DNA of 64,000 bases from UBA5336 sp038526245 (GTDB taxonomy: Bacteria > Pseudomonadota > Alphaproteobacteria > Caulobacterales > Hyphomonadaceae). Below the pieces are notes generated by a model. It had not been told where the DNA came from, searched no databases, and was given only the letters and a program-made list of their open reading frames with translations. How positions within the stretch are numbered: position 1 is the first letter of the stretch; each line of letters begins with the position of its first letter. Positions 16,660 to 24,942 of this stretch are shown piece after piece. The DNA is taken from contig JBCBGZ010000005.1 in the NCBI GenBank assembly GCA_038526245.1, positions 20,230 to 84,229 on the forward strand. The letters run 5' to 3'. A program made the position numbers and the translations under genes.

Positions 16660-18006
16660 ATGAGTGATTTTCAAACCGACCCCGCAGATCTCCTGCAAAC
16701 TGTTTTGACCGCATGCACCCAGGCCGGTGCTAGCGATGCCGATGTCAGGCTTGCTACCTCTGAGGGCGTGAGCATTGCCGTGCACGACAGCAAGCTGGAG
16801 ACAATCGAGCGTGCCGAGTCCCAAGGACTGTCCCTGCGCTGCTTTTTCGGCCAGCGCATGGCCCACGTATCAGGCTCGGACCTTTCGCCAGACGGTCTGA
16901 AAGCTCTGACAGAGCGGTGCGTTGCCATGGCGCGAGTCGCTCCGGAAGACCCCCATTGTGGACTTGCCCCTGCTGAAGAATTGGAAGGGGCGTTTCGTGA
17001 GCTTGATCTGGACGGTGATGTAGACGTTGACGACGCTGCTCTGGAAGAGGCGGCTCTCGAAGCGGAAGCGGCCGCTTTGTCAGTGGATGGCGTCAAACAG
17101 GTCGCGAGTTGCGGCAATGGATGGTCGCGTACGCGCCGTTGGCTGGCGGCAACAAACGGGTTCGCTTCGCACAAAGTGTCGTCCAGCACCGGGCTTGGGC
17201 TTGCCGCCGTTGCAGAAGCTGATGGCAAGATGGAGCGCGATTATGAGAGCCGAAGCGCGCGCTATCTTGAAGACATGCCATCACCCGAGGAAATTGGTCG
17301 TGTCGCCGGGGAACGCACCGTCGCACGTTTGTCTCCCCAGAAAGTGGCCACCCAAAAAGCGGCTGTCATCTACGACCGACGGCTTTCCTCGAGCCTCCTC
17401 GGCACTCTGATCGGGGCGATCGCTGGTCCTTCAATCGCGCGGGGGGTATCCTTCCTGAAGGACAGTTTAGGTGAGCAGGTTTTCGCTAAGGGAATGAACA
17501 TAACCGACGAGCCGTATCGTTTGCGCGGCATGGGATCGCGGACCCATGACGGTGAGGGGCGTCCGGTTCGGGAGCGGGCCATCATCGAAGATGGCGTTCT
17601 TACAGAATGGCTGCTCAATGGGCCTTCTGCACGACAGCTGGGCTTGGCGCCGAACGGCTATGCCTCAATGGGGTTTGGAGACCCGCCGGGTGTGACGACC
17701 TCAAACCTCGTTCTACAACCGGGCGAAGAGACACCGGAGGCGCTCATGCGCCGGATCCAGAAGGGGCTGCTCGTGACGGATATGTTTGGCCCGTCCATCA
17801 ATCCCAATACGGGTGACTATTCCGTGGGCGTATCCGGTTTCTGGTTTGAGGATGGCGATATCGCTTACCCGGTGTCTGAGGTCACAATTGCGGACGATTT
17901 GCCATCAATGTTCCGCAGGCTCGTGCCGGCTTCAGATCTTGAGATTCGTGGATCGCGAGACGCGCCGAGCGTATTGATAGAAGATATGTCCATTGCCGGT
18001 GATTGA
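16660..18006 (+). CDS. pmbA: TldD/PmbA family protease subunit PmbA (TldE)
   Basis: A 448-residue member of the U62 family. The N-terminal half has ETIERAESQGLSLRCFFGQR, the central region DRRLSSSLLGTLIGAIAG, and the end the SDLEIRG / VLIEDMSIAGD text. It lacks the HExxxH motif, as expected of PmbA, which pairs with the metal-binding TldD encoded here at 28294-29697. The pair degrades unfolded or modified peptides such as antitoxins and peptide antibiotics. It overlaps the next gene's start by about 14 bases. Confidence 0.93.
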   Translation: MSDFQTDPADLLQTVLTACTQAGASDADVRLATSEGVSIAVHDSKLETIERAESQGLSLRCFFGQRMAHVSGSDLSPDGLKALTERCVAMARVAPEDPHCGLAPAEELEGAFRELDLDGDVDVDDAALEEAALEAEAAALSVDGVKQVASCGNGWSRTRRWLAATNGFASHKVSSSTGLGLAAVAEADGKMERDYESRSARYLEDMPSPEEIGRVAGERTVARLSPQKVATQKAAVIYDRRLSSSLLGTLIGAIAGPSIARGVSFLKDSLGEQVFAKGMNITDEPYRLRGMGSRTHDGEGRPVRERAIIEDGVLTEWLLNGPSARQLGLAPNGYASMGFGDPPGVTTSNLVLQPGEETPEALMRRIQKGLLVTDMFGPSINPNTGDYSVGVSGFWFEDGDIAYPVSEVTIADDLPSMFRRLVPASDLEIRGSRDAPSVLIEDMSIAGD

Positions 18007-19117
18007 TGAAGGTATCGCCGAGGATATGGCGACGCTGCGTTCGGTGGCCCGGGAAGCGGGTCATCTCGCACGAGAATTAAGGCCGACGGCGTCAAAAAGC
18101 GTTTGGGACAAGTCCCCCGGACACCCAGTGACCCAGGCCGACCTTGCGGTGAATACCCTGATTGCACGGCGCCTTGGCGCTGCACGACCCAACTATGGGT
18201 GGTTGTCGGAAGAGACCGTCGACGACCATAGCAACCGCAGCCAGCCGCGAATCTGGGTCGTAGATCCGATTGATGGGACACGCGCTTATGTTCGCGATGG
18301 TGACCCCCACTGGTGCATCGGGTTGGCAGTCGTGGAAGCGGGCGTTCCGCTGGCAGGAGTGATTTACGCACCTGACTTCGATCATCTCTACGAAGCTCGA
18401 AGAGGCGGCGGTGCCTTTCGAAACGGCCGGCCAATCTTCGCCAGTTCGTGCGCTGGGGAAGGTGGGTGCCGGATGATTTCGACGCAGGAAGTGATCCGGC
18501 ATAAGGACTGGCGCGAACCCTGGCCTGAGATGACGCTCGCGGACCCCAAGCCGAACGCAACCCTGTTGCGTCTCGCTTTGGTCGCCAGTGGAGAATGGGA
18601 CGCGACCCTGACGCTCTGGCGCAAGTCCGATTGGGATATCGCGCCGGGGGCTGTGCTGGTTGAGGAGGCTGGCGGCATCGCCACGACCCATTTGGGCGAA
18701 GCCTTTGCTTTCAATCGCAGTGAACCGGCGCAGCGAAGTCTCATCGCGGCTGGAAAGCAATTGCATCCTTTGTTAAGGCGGCGCACGGAAAGGGTTTCGC
18801 TGAAATCGTCGGTTGATTCCGCGACTCCCTTGGACACTCACATAAAGACCGGACTTTCTCCCATGTCAGACACTGCAAAGCCCACCAAACAATTGCTTCA
18901 CCTCGTGCTTGGTGGAGAGCTCAAAGACGTGACGGACGTTGAATTTGAAGATCTGGCCAAGATCGATTTTGTTGGCGCCTTTCCAAACTATGCGGCCGCT
19001 TACGATGCTTGGAAGTCTGCTGCCCAACGCACCGTAGACAATGCGGAAATGCGCTACTTCATTTTGCATGCCCACAAGCTGCTAGATCCGGAGACGGGCA
19101 ATCAGCACGACGTCTGA
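17993..19117 (+). CDS. Inositol monophosphatase-family phosphatase fused to a DUF4170 domain
   Basis: A 374-residue open frame with two parts. Residues 1-~275 are an inositol monophosphatase/CysQ-like domain: SEET, VVDPIDGTRAY and WDIAPGAVLVEEAGG supply the metal ligands. Residues ~290-374 (from MSDTAKPTKQLLHLV) are a DUF4170 domain ending RYFILHAHKLLDPETG. The two parts are usually separate adjacent genes in alphaproteobacteria; here no stop lies between them. The DUF4170 methionine has no good ribosome site. Start candidates are TTG 17993, GTG 17999 and ATG 18026. Position between pmbA and msbA suggests an envelope-lipid role. Confidence 0.85.
   Translation: MPVIDEGIAEDMATLRSVAREAGHLARELRPTASKSVWDKSPGHPVTQADLAVNTLIARRLGAARPNYGWLSEETVDDHSNRSQPRIWVVDPIDGTRAYVRDGDPHWCIGLAVVEAGVPLAGVIYAPDFDHLYEARRGGGAFRNGRPIFASSCAGEGGCRMISTQEVIRHKDWREPWPEMTLADPKPNATLLRLALVASGEWDATLTLWRKSDWDIAPGAVLVEEAGGIATTHLGEAFAFNRSEPAQRSLIAAGKQLHPLLRRRTERVSLKSSVDSATPLDTHIKTGLSPMSDTAKPTKQLLHLVLGGELKDVTDVEFEDLAKIDFVGAFPNYAAAYDAWKSAAQRTVDNAEMRYFILHAHKLLDPETGNQHDV
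19090..19093 (+). promoter_or_regulatory. Ribosome binding site that may set a non-standard msbA start
   Basis: GGAG at 19090-19093 lies seven bases before an in-frame ATC at 19101. No ATG, GTG or TTG occurs in this frame between the upstream stop (19083-19085) and 19221, which is inside the first membrane helix. Confidence 0.45.
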
Positions 19118-20930
19118 GACCCCTGAGACGAGCCCGAGGCAGCGTGGTGCGCTGACCCGGCTGTTTCGTTTACACTTCTGGCCCCATCGCAACTGGTTCA
19201 TCGCTGGAACGGTTTTCGCCTTGCTGACGGCGGCAAGCGGTGTGGGCTATGCGGGGATGCTGTCCTATGTCGGCAATTCACTGCAATGCCAGATCGAGGG
19301 CGCGGGCGCAGACTCTTGCGCTTCAGTTGCGAGCATCCTCGAAAGATTTGGTCTGACCTCATCTACAGGATGGATTTGGCTCGGCATCATCGGCATCGTC
19401 CTCCTGACAGCTTTGAGGTCGGCGTCGATGTACGCGATGACATTGCTCAACAATACGGGCGTCCAGCGCGGGTTGGTTTCAATCCAGTCTGTTCAGTTCG
19501 ATGCCCTCACCGACGGCGACTTTGCCCGCATCGCATCGGATACGTCCGGCAGTTTCGTTTCCCGCTTTATTAATGATGTGAATGCCATTCGCGATGCGGC
19601 CCTGCGGTTCGCCAACAATTTTACCAAGAGCCTGGCCACGGTGATCGGCGTGCTGGTGGCCTTGTTCGTCATCGACTGGCAACTCGCCGTGATCATTGTC
19701 GTCGTCTATCCGCTTGCGCTGGGGCCTGTGATCGCGCTTGGCAACTCAATTCGGGCGCGTTCAAAAAAGGCACAAAAGCAGATTGGCGAAGTCACCGCTC
19801 TTTTGTCCGAGGGGCTGCAATCAGCGCGCATCGTTAAGGCCTATGGTCTGGAGTCCTACCAGAAAGAAAAAGCCCGTGCCGGCTTTGCGGAGCGCTCAAG
19901 ACTGTTCTTGAAAGTGCTCAGTCAGAGGGCGGGGGTCGACCCCGTGCTCGAAGTCGTGGGAGGGATGGCGATAGCGGCATTGTTGGGCTTTGTCTCATGG
20001 CGGATAGCAGACGGCACAAATACGCTTGGTGACCTGCTTGCTGTTATCGGCCTGATCGGTGTGGCCGCACCGGAAGTGCGCGCACTCGGGTCGATCAACG
20101 CTGTGGCCCAGGAAGGCGGCGCAGCGGCCGACAGGGTGCTGGAAATCACTGAGGTTACAAACACAGTACAGCGACCTGACAATCCTGTTGCATTGCAAGT
20201 ACCTGCGGGACTGGTCGCTTTCGAAGATGTTCACTTCGCCTATCCCGATGGAACGTCGGCACTATCGGGTTTGAGCTTTATCGCGGCGCCGGGCGAAACC
20301 GTTGCGCTGGTGGGGCCAAGTGGTGCGGGCAAGTCAACGGTCTTCAACTTGCTTCTACGCCTCTATGATGCGAGTTCCGGCAGCGCAAGCGTAGACGGGC
20401 ATGATGTGCGCACCCTCGATCCGGCAGAATTGAGAGCCAGCATTGCGCTGGTTTCGCAGGACGCCGTGTTGTTTGATGATACGGTACGCGCAAATATAGC
20501 ACTTGGCCGTTTCGGGGCGCATGATGATGAAATCGAAGCAGCAGCGCGCGCCGCGAATGCGCATGAGTTCATTGCAGACCTGCCCGATGGCTACGGCTCG
20601 CCCGTTGGAGAGGGCGGGCGAAATCTTTCGGGCGGCCAACGCCAGCGAATAGCGTTGGCGAGGGCGTTTCTCAGGGACGCCCCCATTCTACTGCTCGACG
20701 AGGCGACCAGCGCGCTGGATGCAGAAAGCGAATCCAGAGTGCAGGCCGCTTTGGGCGAGTTCTCAGAAGGGCGCACCGTGATTGTCATTGCGCACAGGCT
20801 GTCGACGGTGCGTCAGGCAGACCGGATCGTGGTGATCGAAGACGGACAGGCCACCGAAACCGGGACCCACGATATGCTCATGGCCCAGGGGGGCGCTTAT
20901 GCGCGTCTGGCCCAGCTCCAATTGAGCTAA
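19101..20930 (+). CDS. msbA: MsbA-type lipid exporter, ABC transporter with fused permease and ATPase
   Basis: A half-transporter of about 609 residues that flips lipid A or similar lipids across the inner membrane. It has six membrane helices, then Walker A (GPSGAGKST), the signature LSGGQRQRIALARAF, Walker B (ILLLDEATSALD) and an H-loop in VIAHRLSTV. The first conventional start (TTG 19221) falls inside helix 1. Upstream codons read STTSETPETSPRQRG then LTRLFRLHFWPHRNWFIAG, which is the expected N-terminus. I therefore place the start at the ATC of 19101, with CTG 19152 as an alternative. Its stop overlaps the convergent DsbA-like gene by four bases. Confidence 0.85.
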   Translation: MSTTSETPETSPRQRGALTRLFRLHFWPHRNWFIAGTVFALLTAASGVGYAGMLSYVGNSLQCQIEGAGADSCASVASILERFGLTSSTGWIWLGIIGIVLLTALRSASMYAMTLLNNTGVQRGLVSIQSVQFDALTDGDFARIASDTSGSFVSRFINDVNAIRDAALRFANNFTKSLATVIGVLVALFVIDWQLAVIIVVVYPLALGPVIALGNSIRARSKKAQKQIGEVTALLSEGLQSARIVKAYGLESYQKEKARAGFAERSRLFLKVLSQRAGVDPVLEVVGGMAIAALLGFVSWRIADGTNTLGDLLAVIGLIGVAAPEVRALGSINAVAQEGGAAADRVLEITEVTNTVQRPDNPVALQVPAGLVAFEDVHFAYPDGTSALSGLSFIAAPGETVALVGPSGAGKSTVFNLLLRLYDASSGSASVDGHDVRTLDPAELRASIALVSQDAVLFDDTVRANIALGRFGAHDDEIEAAARAANAHEFIADLPDGYGSPVGEGGRNLSGGQRQRIALARAFLRDAPILLLDEATSALDAESESRVQAALGEFSEGRTVIVIAHRLSTVRQADRIVVIEDGQATETGTHDMLMAQGGAYARLAQLQLS

Positions 20931-21616
20931 CCTGCTGCAAGTGGCCGTTCAACGGGCGTCTGTGCTGCAAGGGTTTTCATGAATCTGGCGAGCTTCTCCG
21001 CGCTTTCCGCGCCTTGAACAGCGATTGAGCGATTGCCGATATATGTGGGTACCCCGCGCACGCCCATTTGCTGAAACAGCGCCTCCTCTTGCCGCACTGT
21101 GTTCACGTCTGCATCGCTTGCCAGCAGTTTCGCAACAATGTCCCGGTCCAGACCGATTTCCTCAGAGATGTCTGTCAGGACACCTGTGTCTCCAATGTCC
21201 TTGTGGTCTGAGAAGTAGGCCTTGAAGAGCGCCTCTTTGGCTTCAGCGCCTTTCGCTTGGCCCTGCGCCCAGTGCACCAGCCGGTGTGCATTTAGCGTGT
21301 TGGGGCGCCATGCCATGCCAGCGAAGTCGAACGGGATGTCTTCGTCGCGGCCGTACTGCTCCAGAGCCTCGCGCATTGCCTTGAAGCGGCTCGACCGGCC
21401 ATCGTCTTCGGCATCACCTGTGCCGCCCATTCGGGCTTTCATATAGGCTTTGTAATCGACCCCTTCAGGGGGAATCGTAGGATCCAGTTCGTAGGCGCGA
21501 AAGAGGATCTGCACCTCGATACTCGGTTCCATCTCACGCGCGGCCAAAAGGCGACGCAGCCCCAGCCAACACCAGGGACACGCCAGGTCGGAAACCATTT
21601 CGATGGTGATGGACAT
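20927..21616 (-). CDS. DsbA family oxidoreductase (FrnE-like)
   Basis: A 229-residue thioredoxin-fold protein with CPWC near residue 13 (SDLACPWCWLG) and the cis-proline segment GVRGVPTYIG near residue 190. The YELDPTIPPEG insertion is typical of cytosolic FrnE/2-hydroxychromene-isomerase-like DsbA proteins. There is no signal peptide, so it probably acts in the cytosol as a thiol oxidase or isomerase. A TAGGAG ribosome site precedes the ATG. Its stop lies in CTAA shared with msbA. Confidence 0.88.
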   Translation of the reverse strand: MSITIEMVSDLACPWCWLGLRRLLAAREMEPSIEVQILFRAYELDPTIPPEGVDYKAYMKARMGGTGDAEDDGRSSRFKAMREALEQYGRDEDIPFDFAGMAWRPNTLNAHRLVHWAQGQAKGAEAKEALFKAYFSDHKDIGDTGVLTDISEEIGLDRDIVAKLLASDADVNTVRQEEALFQQMGVRGVPTYIGNRSIAVQGAESAEKLARFMKTLAAQTPVERPLAAG

Positions 21617-21643
21617 GGGCGCTCCTAGATTTGCGGGTTGGGG

Positions 21644-22009
21644 TTAGTCATGATGTGCGTGAGCTTTGAGGTCTTCCAGGGAAACGGCAGAAAGAGCTTT
21701 TTCGTGGGTTGCTTCAAGTATCACCGGCGGTGCTGTTCCGGCATCGAGAGCTTGCGCCCAACGGGACGCGCAAAGGCACCAGCGGTCTCCCTGCTTGAGA
21801 CCCGGAAACCCCCATTCGGGGCGCGCCGTGATCAAGTCGTTCCCCAAGGATTTGGAGTAGGCGAGAAAGGCGTCCGTGACGGCGGCACACACCACATGTG
21901 AACCGACATCTTGGGGCCCCGTCTTACAACATCCATCCCGGAAAAACCCTGTCATCGGGCGCGTGCCGCAGGTTTTCAGGTCTGTGCCAAGAACGTTGAG
22001 GGCGGACAT
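21644..22009 (-). CDS. DUF2237 family protein
   Basis: About 121 residues. The conserved frame NVLGTDLKTC, then PMTGFFRDGCC, the HVVCAAVTDAFLAYSKSLGNDL stretch and GDRWCLCASRW match DUF2237, a cysteine-rich family of unknown function. A GTG at 22024 overlaps the upstream desaturase stop (GTGA) and would add five residues, so translation may be coupled. The many conserved cysteines suggest metal or redox chemistry, but no activity is established. Confidence 0.88.
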   Translation of the reverse strand: MSALNVLGTDLKTCGTRPMTGFFRDGCCKTGPQDVGSHVVCAAVTDAFLAYSKSLGNDLITARPEWGFPGLKQGDRWCLCASRWAQALDAGTAPPVILEATHEKALSAVSLEDLKAHAHHD

Positions 22010-22020
22010 ATTGGCGTCGA

Positions 22021-22980
22021 TCACCCCGCCGCCATGGCTGATGCCGGTTTGGCAGATGCGGCACTCAGGATCGTCGCGTAGTTGGGTTGGATTTCCATCT
22101 GGTCGCCAAATCCCTTTTCAATCAGCAGCGCATGGGCTTCTGCGAGACGGTAGCATGGCAAATGCATGAACATGTGATGCTCGCAGTGATAGTTCACCCA
22201 GTAAGGTGCGATGATCAGACGTTCCCACCAGTTGGCATATGTCGTGCGCGCGTGTCGCATCGGGTCTTCATTGTCCGGAACAACGGCGTGCTCTGCGATG
22301 TTTCGAAGCCGCGTGATCATTTGGTTCCAGGTTGCCATCGGGAGTAACCAGAGAACGAAATACGCCCACCAGTGTCCCGCAAGGGCGAGACCCGCCAGCA
22401 GGGCTGCATTGGTCACCAGAAACGGAACAACGGCTTCTCGTGCGCTTTGCACCCGGTTTTCTGCACCTTTCCCTGGGCGGATCCCGTAGCCCAGGGCATT
22501 CGCGAATTGGTTGACGCGTTGCTTGAAGAACGTCTGTCCGGTCAGGTCCCGGATAATTTTCCGGCGCAAAGATGCTCGCGTAATTGGAAAGGGCGCTGAC
22601 AGTATCAGGTCCGGGTCTTCCGGCTGCTGGGCAAATTTGTGATGTGTTAGGTGGTAGTCACGGTAGGCTTTGAGATGTGCGCCGACGGGCGCGGCGCAAA
22701 GCCATTGTCCGACCAGATCATTGAGCTTGGTATTGCGCGAAAGACCGCCATGCGCGCCCTCATGCATCAAGATGGCCAGACCTAACTGGCGCGCACCGAT
22801 CACCGGAATTGCGAGGGGGATAAGCCAAGGCTGCCAGATCGCCAGCCCCATGGCCAAGGCAATTATGCCCCAACAATGGGCGACCATCCCCAGTCCAATC
22901 AGATCGGACCGGCGCGAGACCCGGTTCCACTCTTCCGCAGTGAAGAGATCCAGAGGGCGGATGCGAAGAGCGCGTGCCAT
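22021..22980 (-). CDS. Membrane fatty acid desaturase/hydroxylase family protein
   Basis: A 319-residue membrane enzyme with three histidine boxes for a di-iron centre: HEGAHGG, HLTHHK and HCEHHMF. Hydrophobic pairs flank the boxes (about 28-70 and 185-215). The family introduces double bonds or hydroxyls into acyl chains or carotenoid-like substrates. The HCEHHMFMHLPCYRL ending resembles desaturases acting on fatty acyl lipids. The exact substrate is not apparent. It appears to form a two-gene unit with the DUF2237 gene. Confidence 0.87.
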   Translation of the reverse strand: MARALRIRPLDLFTAEEWNRVSRRSDLIGLGMVAHCWGIIALAMGLAIWQPWLIPLAIPVIGARQLGLAILMHEGAHGGLSRNTKLNDLVGQWLCAAPVGAHLKAYRDYHLTHHKFAQQPEDPDLILSAPFPITRASLRRKIIRDLTGQTFFKQRVNQFANALGYGIRPGKGAENRVQSAREAVVPFLVTNAALLAGLALAGHWWAYFVLWLLPMATWNQMITRLRNIAEHAVVPDNEDPMRHARTTYANWWERLIIAPYWVNYHCEHHMFMHLPCYRLAEAHALLIEKGFGDQMEIQPNYATILSAASAKPASAMAAG

Positions 22981-23028
22981 ACCAGAAGACTACACCCAGC
23001 GACGCGCGCCTTCAAACATGACGCGGCG

Positions 23029-24000
23029 TCACAAAATCATGGCAATTGAGAAGCCCGCAACCAGAATAACACCAGCCCAGATGTTGGACTTGAACACAGC
23101 GAGCGCTGTTGTCGGGCGTTTGTCTCTCTGCCGGAAAGCTTGCCAAGCGCCATGGGCGATGAATGCGATCACAGCGATTGCGCCCATTTGCTCTGCGCCC
23201 ACGATTAGGACGGCCAAGGCGATGAAGCCACCGGCGGCCAGGTGAAACGCAAATGCGCCAAGAGTGGATTGGTCTCCAAAAAGGCGCGCGGTGGACCGAA
23301 TGCCAATCAGGGCGTCGTCCTCGATATCCTGGGTCGCATAGATCGTGTCGTAGGCAATCGTCCAGCACACCAGCCCAAGCCAAAGCAAGACTGTCTCGAA
23401 CCGGACCTGATCCAGTGTCGCGGCTGCGATCAGCACACCCACATTGAACACGACGCCGAGAAAGGCCTGGGGCCACCAGGTGATCCGCTTCATATACGGA
23501 TAGGCAATCACGAGTGGCATAGCGAGTAACGCGATAATCTTCGCGTCCAGCGGCAGGAAGATCCAGACGAAGAATCCGGCCAAAAGCTGAACTGCGAACC
23601 AGATATAGGCGTTCTGCACGCTCACCTGACCGCTTGGGATTGGCCGACCTGCCGTTCGGGCGACCTTCGCATCAAGGTCGCGGTCCTGAATATCGTTCCA
23701 GGTGCAGCCTGCGCCCCGCATGGGGATGGCACCAATGAAAAAGAGCCAGGCCCAGATAATGATCATGGGCGTGAAGCCGGAACTTATCGCCGTAAAGACC
23801 AGCCCTATCCAGCAGGGGAGCGCCAGGAGCCAAATGCCAATCGGCCGGTCAAAACGTGAAAGTGCTGCGTAGGGACGCGCCCATGCAGGAAGTCCGGCAA
23901 GCCATTCCGGAAATGCACTGTCGGCAGGCGCAAATTGGGCCCCTGGCGATTCGAGCGTTGGGTCCGGCGGCGTCGTTTCGGATTGTGAGTCATCAGCCAT
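23029..24000 (-). CDS. ubiA: 4-hydroxybenzoate polyprenyltransferase
   Basis: UbiA attaches the polyprenyl tail to 4-hydroxybenzoate in ubiquinone synthesis. The 323-residue protein has eight or so membrane helices and both aspartate-rich motifs: NDIQDRDLDAKVARTAGRP and the YATQDIEDD stretch. The first ~40 residues are an extra Pro/acid-rich cytosolic extension. It is divergent from rsmE and gshA, an arrangement common in alphaproteobacteria. Confidence 0.94.
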   Translation of the reverse strand: MADDSQSETTPPDPTLESPGAQFAPADSAFPEWLAGLPAWARPYAALSRFDRPIGIWLLALPCWIGLVFTAISSGFTPMIIIWAWLFFIGAIPMRGAGCTWNDIQDRDLDAKVARTAGRPIPSGQVSVQNAYIWFAVQLLAGFFVWIFLPLDAKIIALLAMPLVIAYPYMKRITWWPQAFLGVVFNVGVLIAAATLDQVRFETVLLWLGLVCWTIAYDTIYATQDIEDDALIGIRSTARLFGDQSTLGAFAFHLAAGGFIALAVLIVGAEQMGAIAVIAFIAHGAWQAFRQRDKRPTTALAVFKSNIWAGVILVAGFSIAMIL

Positions 24001-24129
24001 GCCGGGCGTATAGATGAGTCCGCGCGATACGTCATCACAGCCTTGTATCTCTTATAGTCCTCTCGCCCACGCTCTCCTTCAAAACGCGTCTGGCTTTGCG
24101 AGAGGCCATCAGGCAGCTATGGAAAACAT

Positions 24130-24897
24130 ATGAGCAGTATTCCGCGCCTCTTCGTCGAGTCCGACCTTGTTTTGAACGGCTATGCCGCGCTCGACGACGC
24201 CCAGGCGAAGTATCTCACGCGTGTCATGCGGTTGGGGCAGGGTGACCACGTCCGGATTTTCAATGGCCGCGACGGTGAGTGGGATGCCGTCATCGACACG
24301 GTCGAGGGGCGATCTGTTTTGTTGAAAGCAACGGGCGAGCTCAAAAGCCAATCGGCGACGCCGGACCTAGTTTTGTTGTTTGCGCCGCTTAAGAAAACCC
24401 GAACAGATTTCGTCGTCGAGAAGGCCACGGAACTTGGCGCATGTCTTATCCAGCCTGTGATGACCGAGCGGACCCAGGCGTCGCGCGTGCGGGCGGATCG
24501 TTTGCAGAAAATCGCCCTTGAGGCGGCAGAACAGACGGAACGGCTGGATGTGCCGGTGGTGCAGGACGCTCAGCCGCTGGCGCACGCATTGGACGCTCTG
24601 GCACCCGACCGCCCCGTCTATTTCTGTGATGAAGCCGGCGACGATGAGAGCCAGCCTTGGGGGGGCGATTCAGGGCGTGCGAAGCCTATGCTGGAAGCTC
24701 TCAGGGCGTGTGATGTGAAATCGGGTGCGCTGTTGATTGGGCCGGAAGGCGGTTTTTCGCCTGCGGAGCGGGACATGCTGCGGAGCCGAGAGCAGGTTGT
24801 GCCGGTTTCCCTGGGACCGCGCATCCTGCGCGCGGAGACAGCGGCCATTGCCGCCCTGGCACTTTGGGAAGCAGTGCTTGGCGATTGGGGCGAGTAA
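24130..24897 (+). CDS. rsmE: 16S rRNA (uracil(1498)-N(3))-methyltransferase
   Basis: A 255-residue SPOUT methyltransferase. The N-terminal PUA-like part holds RVMRLGQGDHVRIFNG. KKTRTDFVVEKATELG and the knot region LLIGPEGGFSPAE with LGPRILRAETAA form the SAM site. RsmE methylates U1498 in the decoding region of 16S rRNA. The start is followed by a family-typical PRLFVE. It sits directly before gshA, 45 bases away. Confidence 0.94.
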   Translation: MSSIPRLFVESDLVLNGYAALDDAQAKYLTRVMRLGQGDHVRIFNGRDGEWDAVIDTVEGRSVLLKATGELKSQSATPDLVLLFAPLKKTRTDFVVEKATELGACLIQPVMTERTQASRVRADRLQKIALEAAEQTERLDVPVVQDAQPLAHALDALAPDRPVYFCDEAGDDESQPWGGDSGRAKPMLEALRACDVKSGALLIGPEGGFSPAERDMLRSREQVVPVSLGPRILRAETAAIAALALWEAVLGDWGE

Positions 24898-24942
24898 TCC
24901 TATGTGCCCGGCAGACCCGATGTCGGCTGGAGGCCCACGACC

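Noticed and set aside
19221..19223. TTG 19221 as the msbA start
   Set aside because: It cuts the first membrane helix and drops family-like residues immediately upstream.
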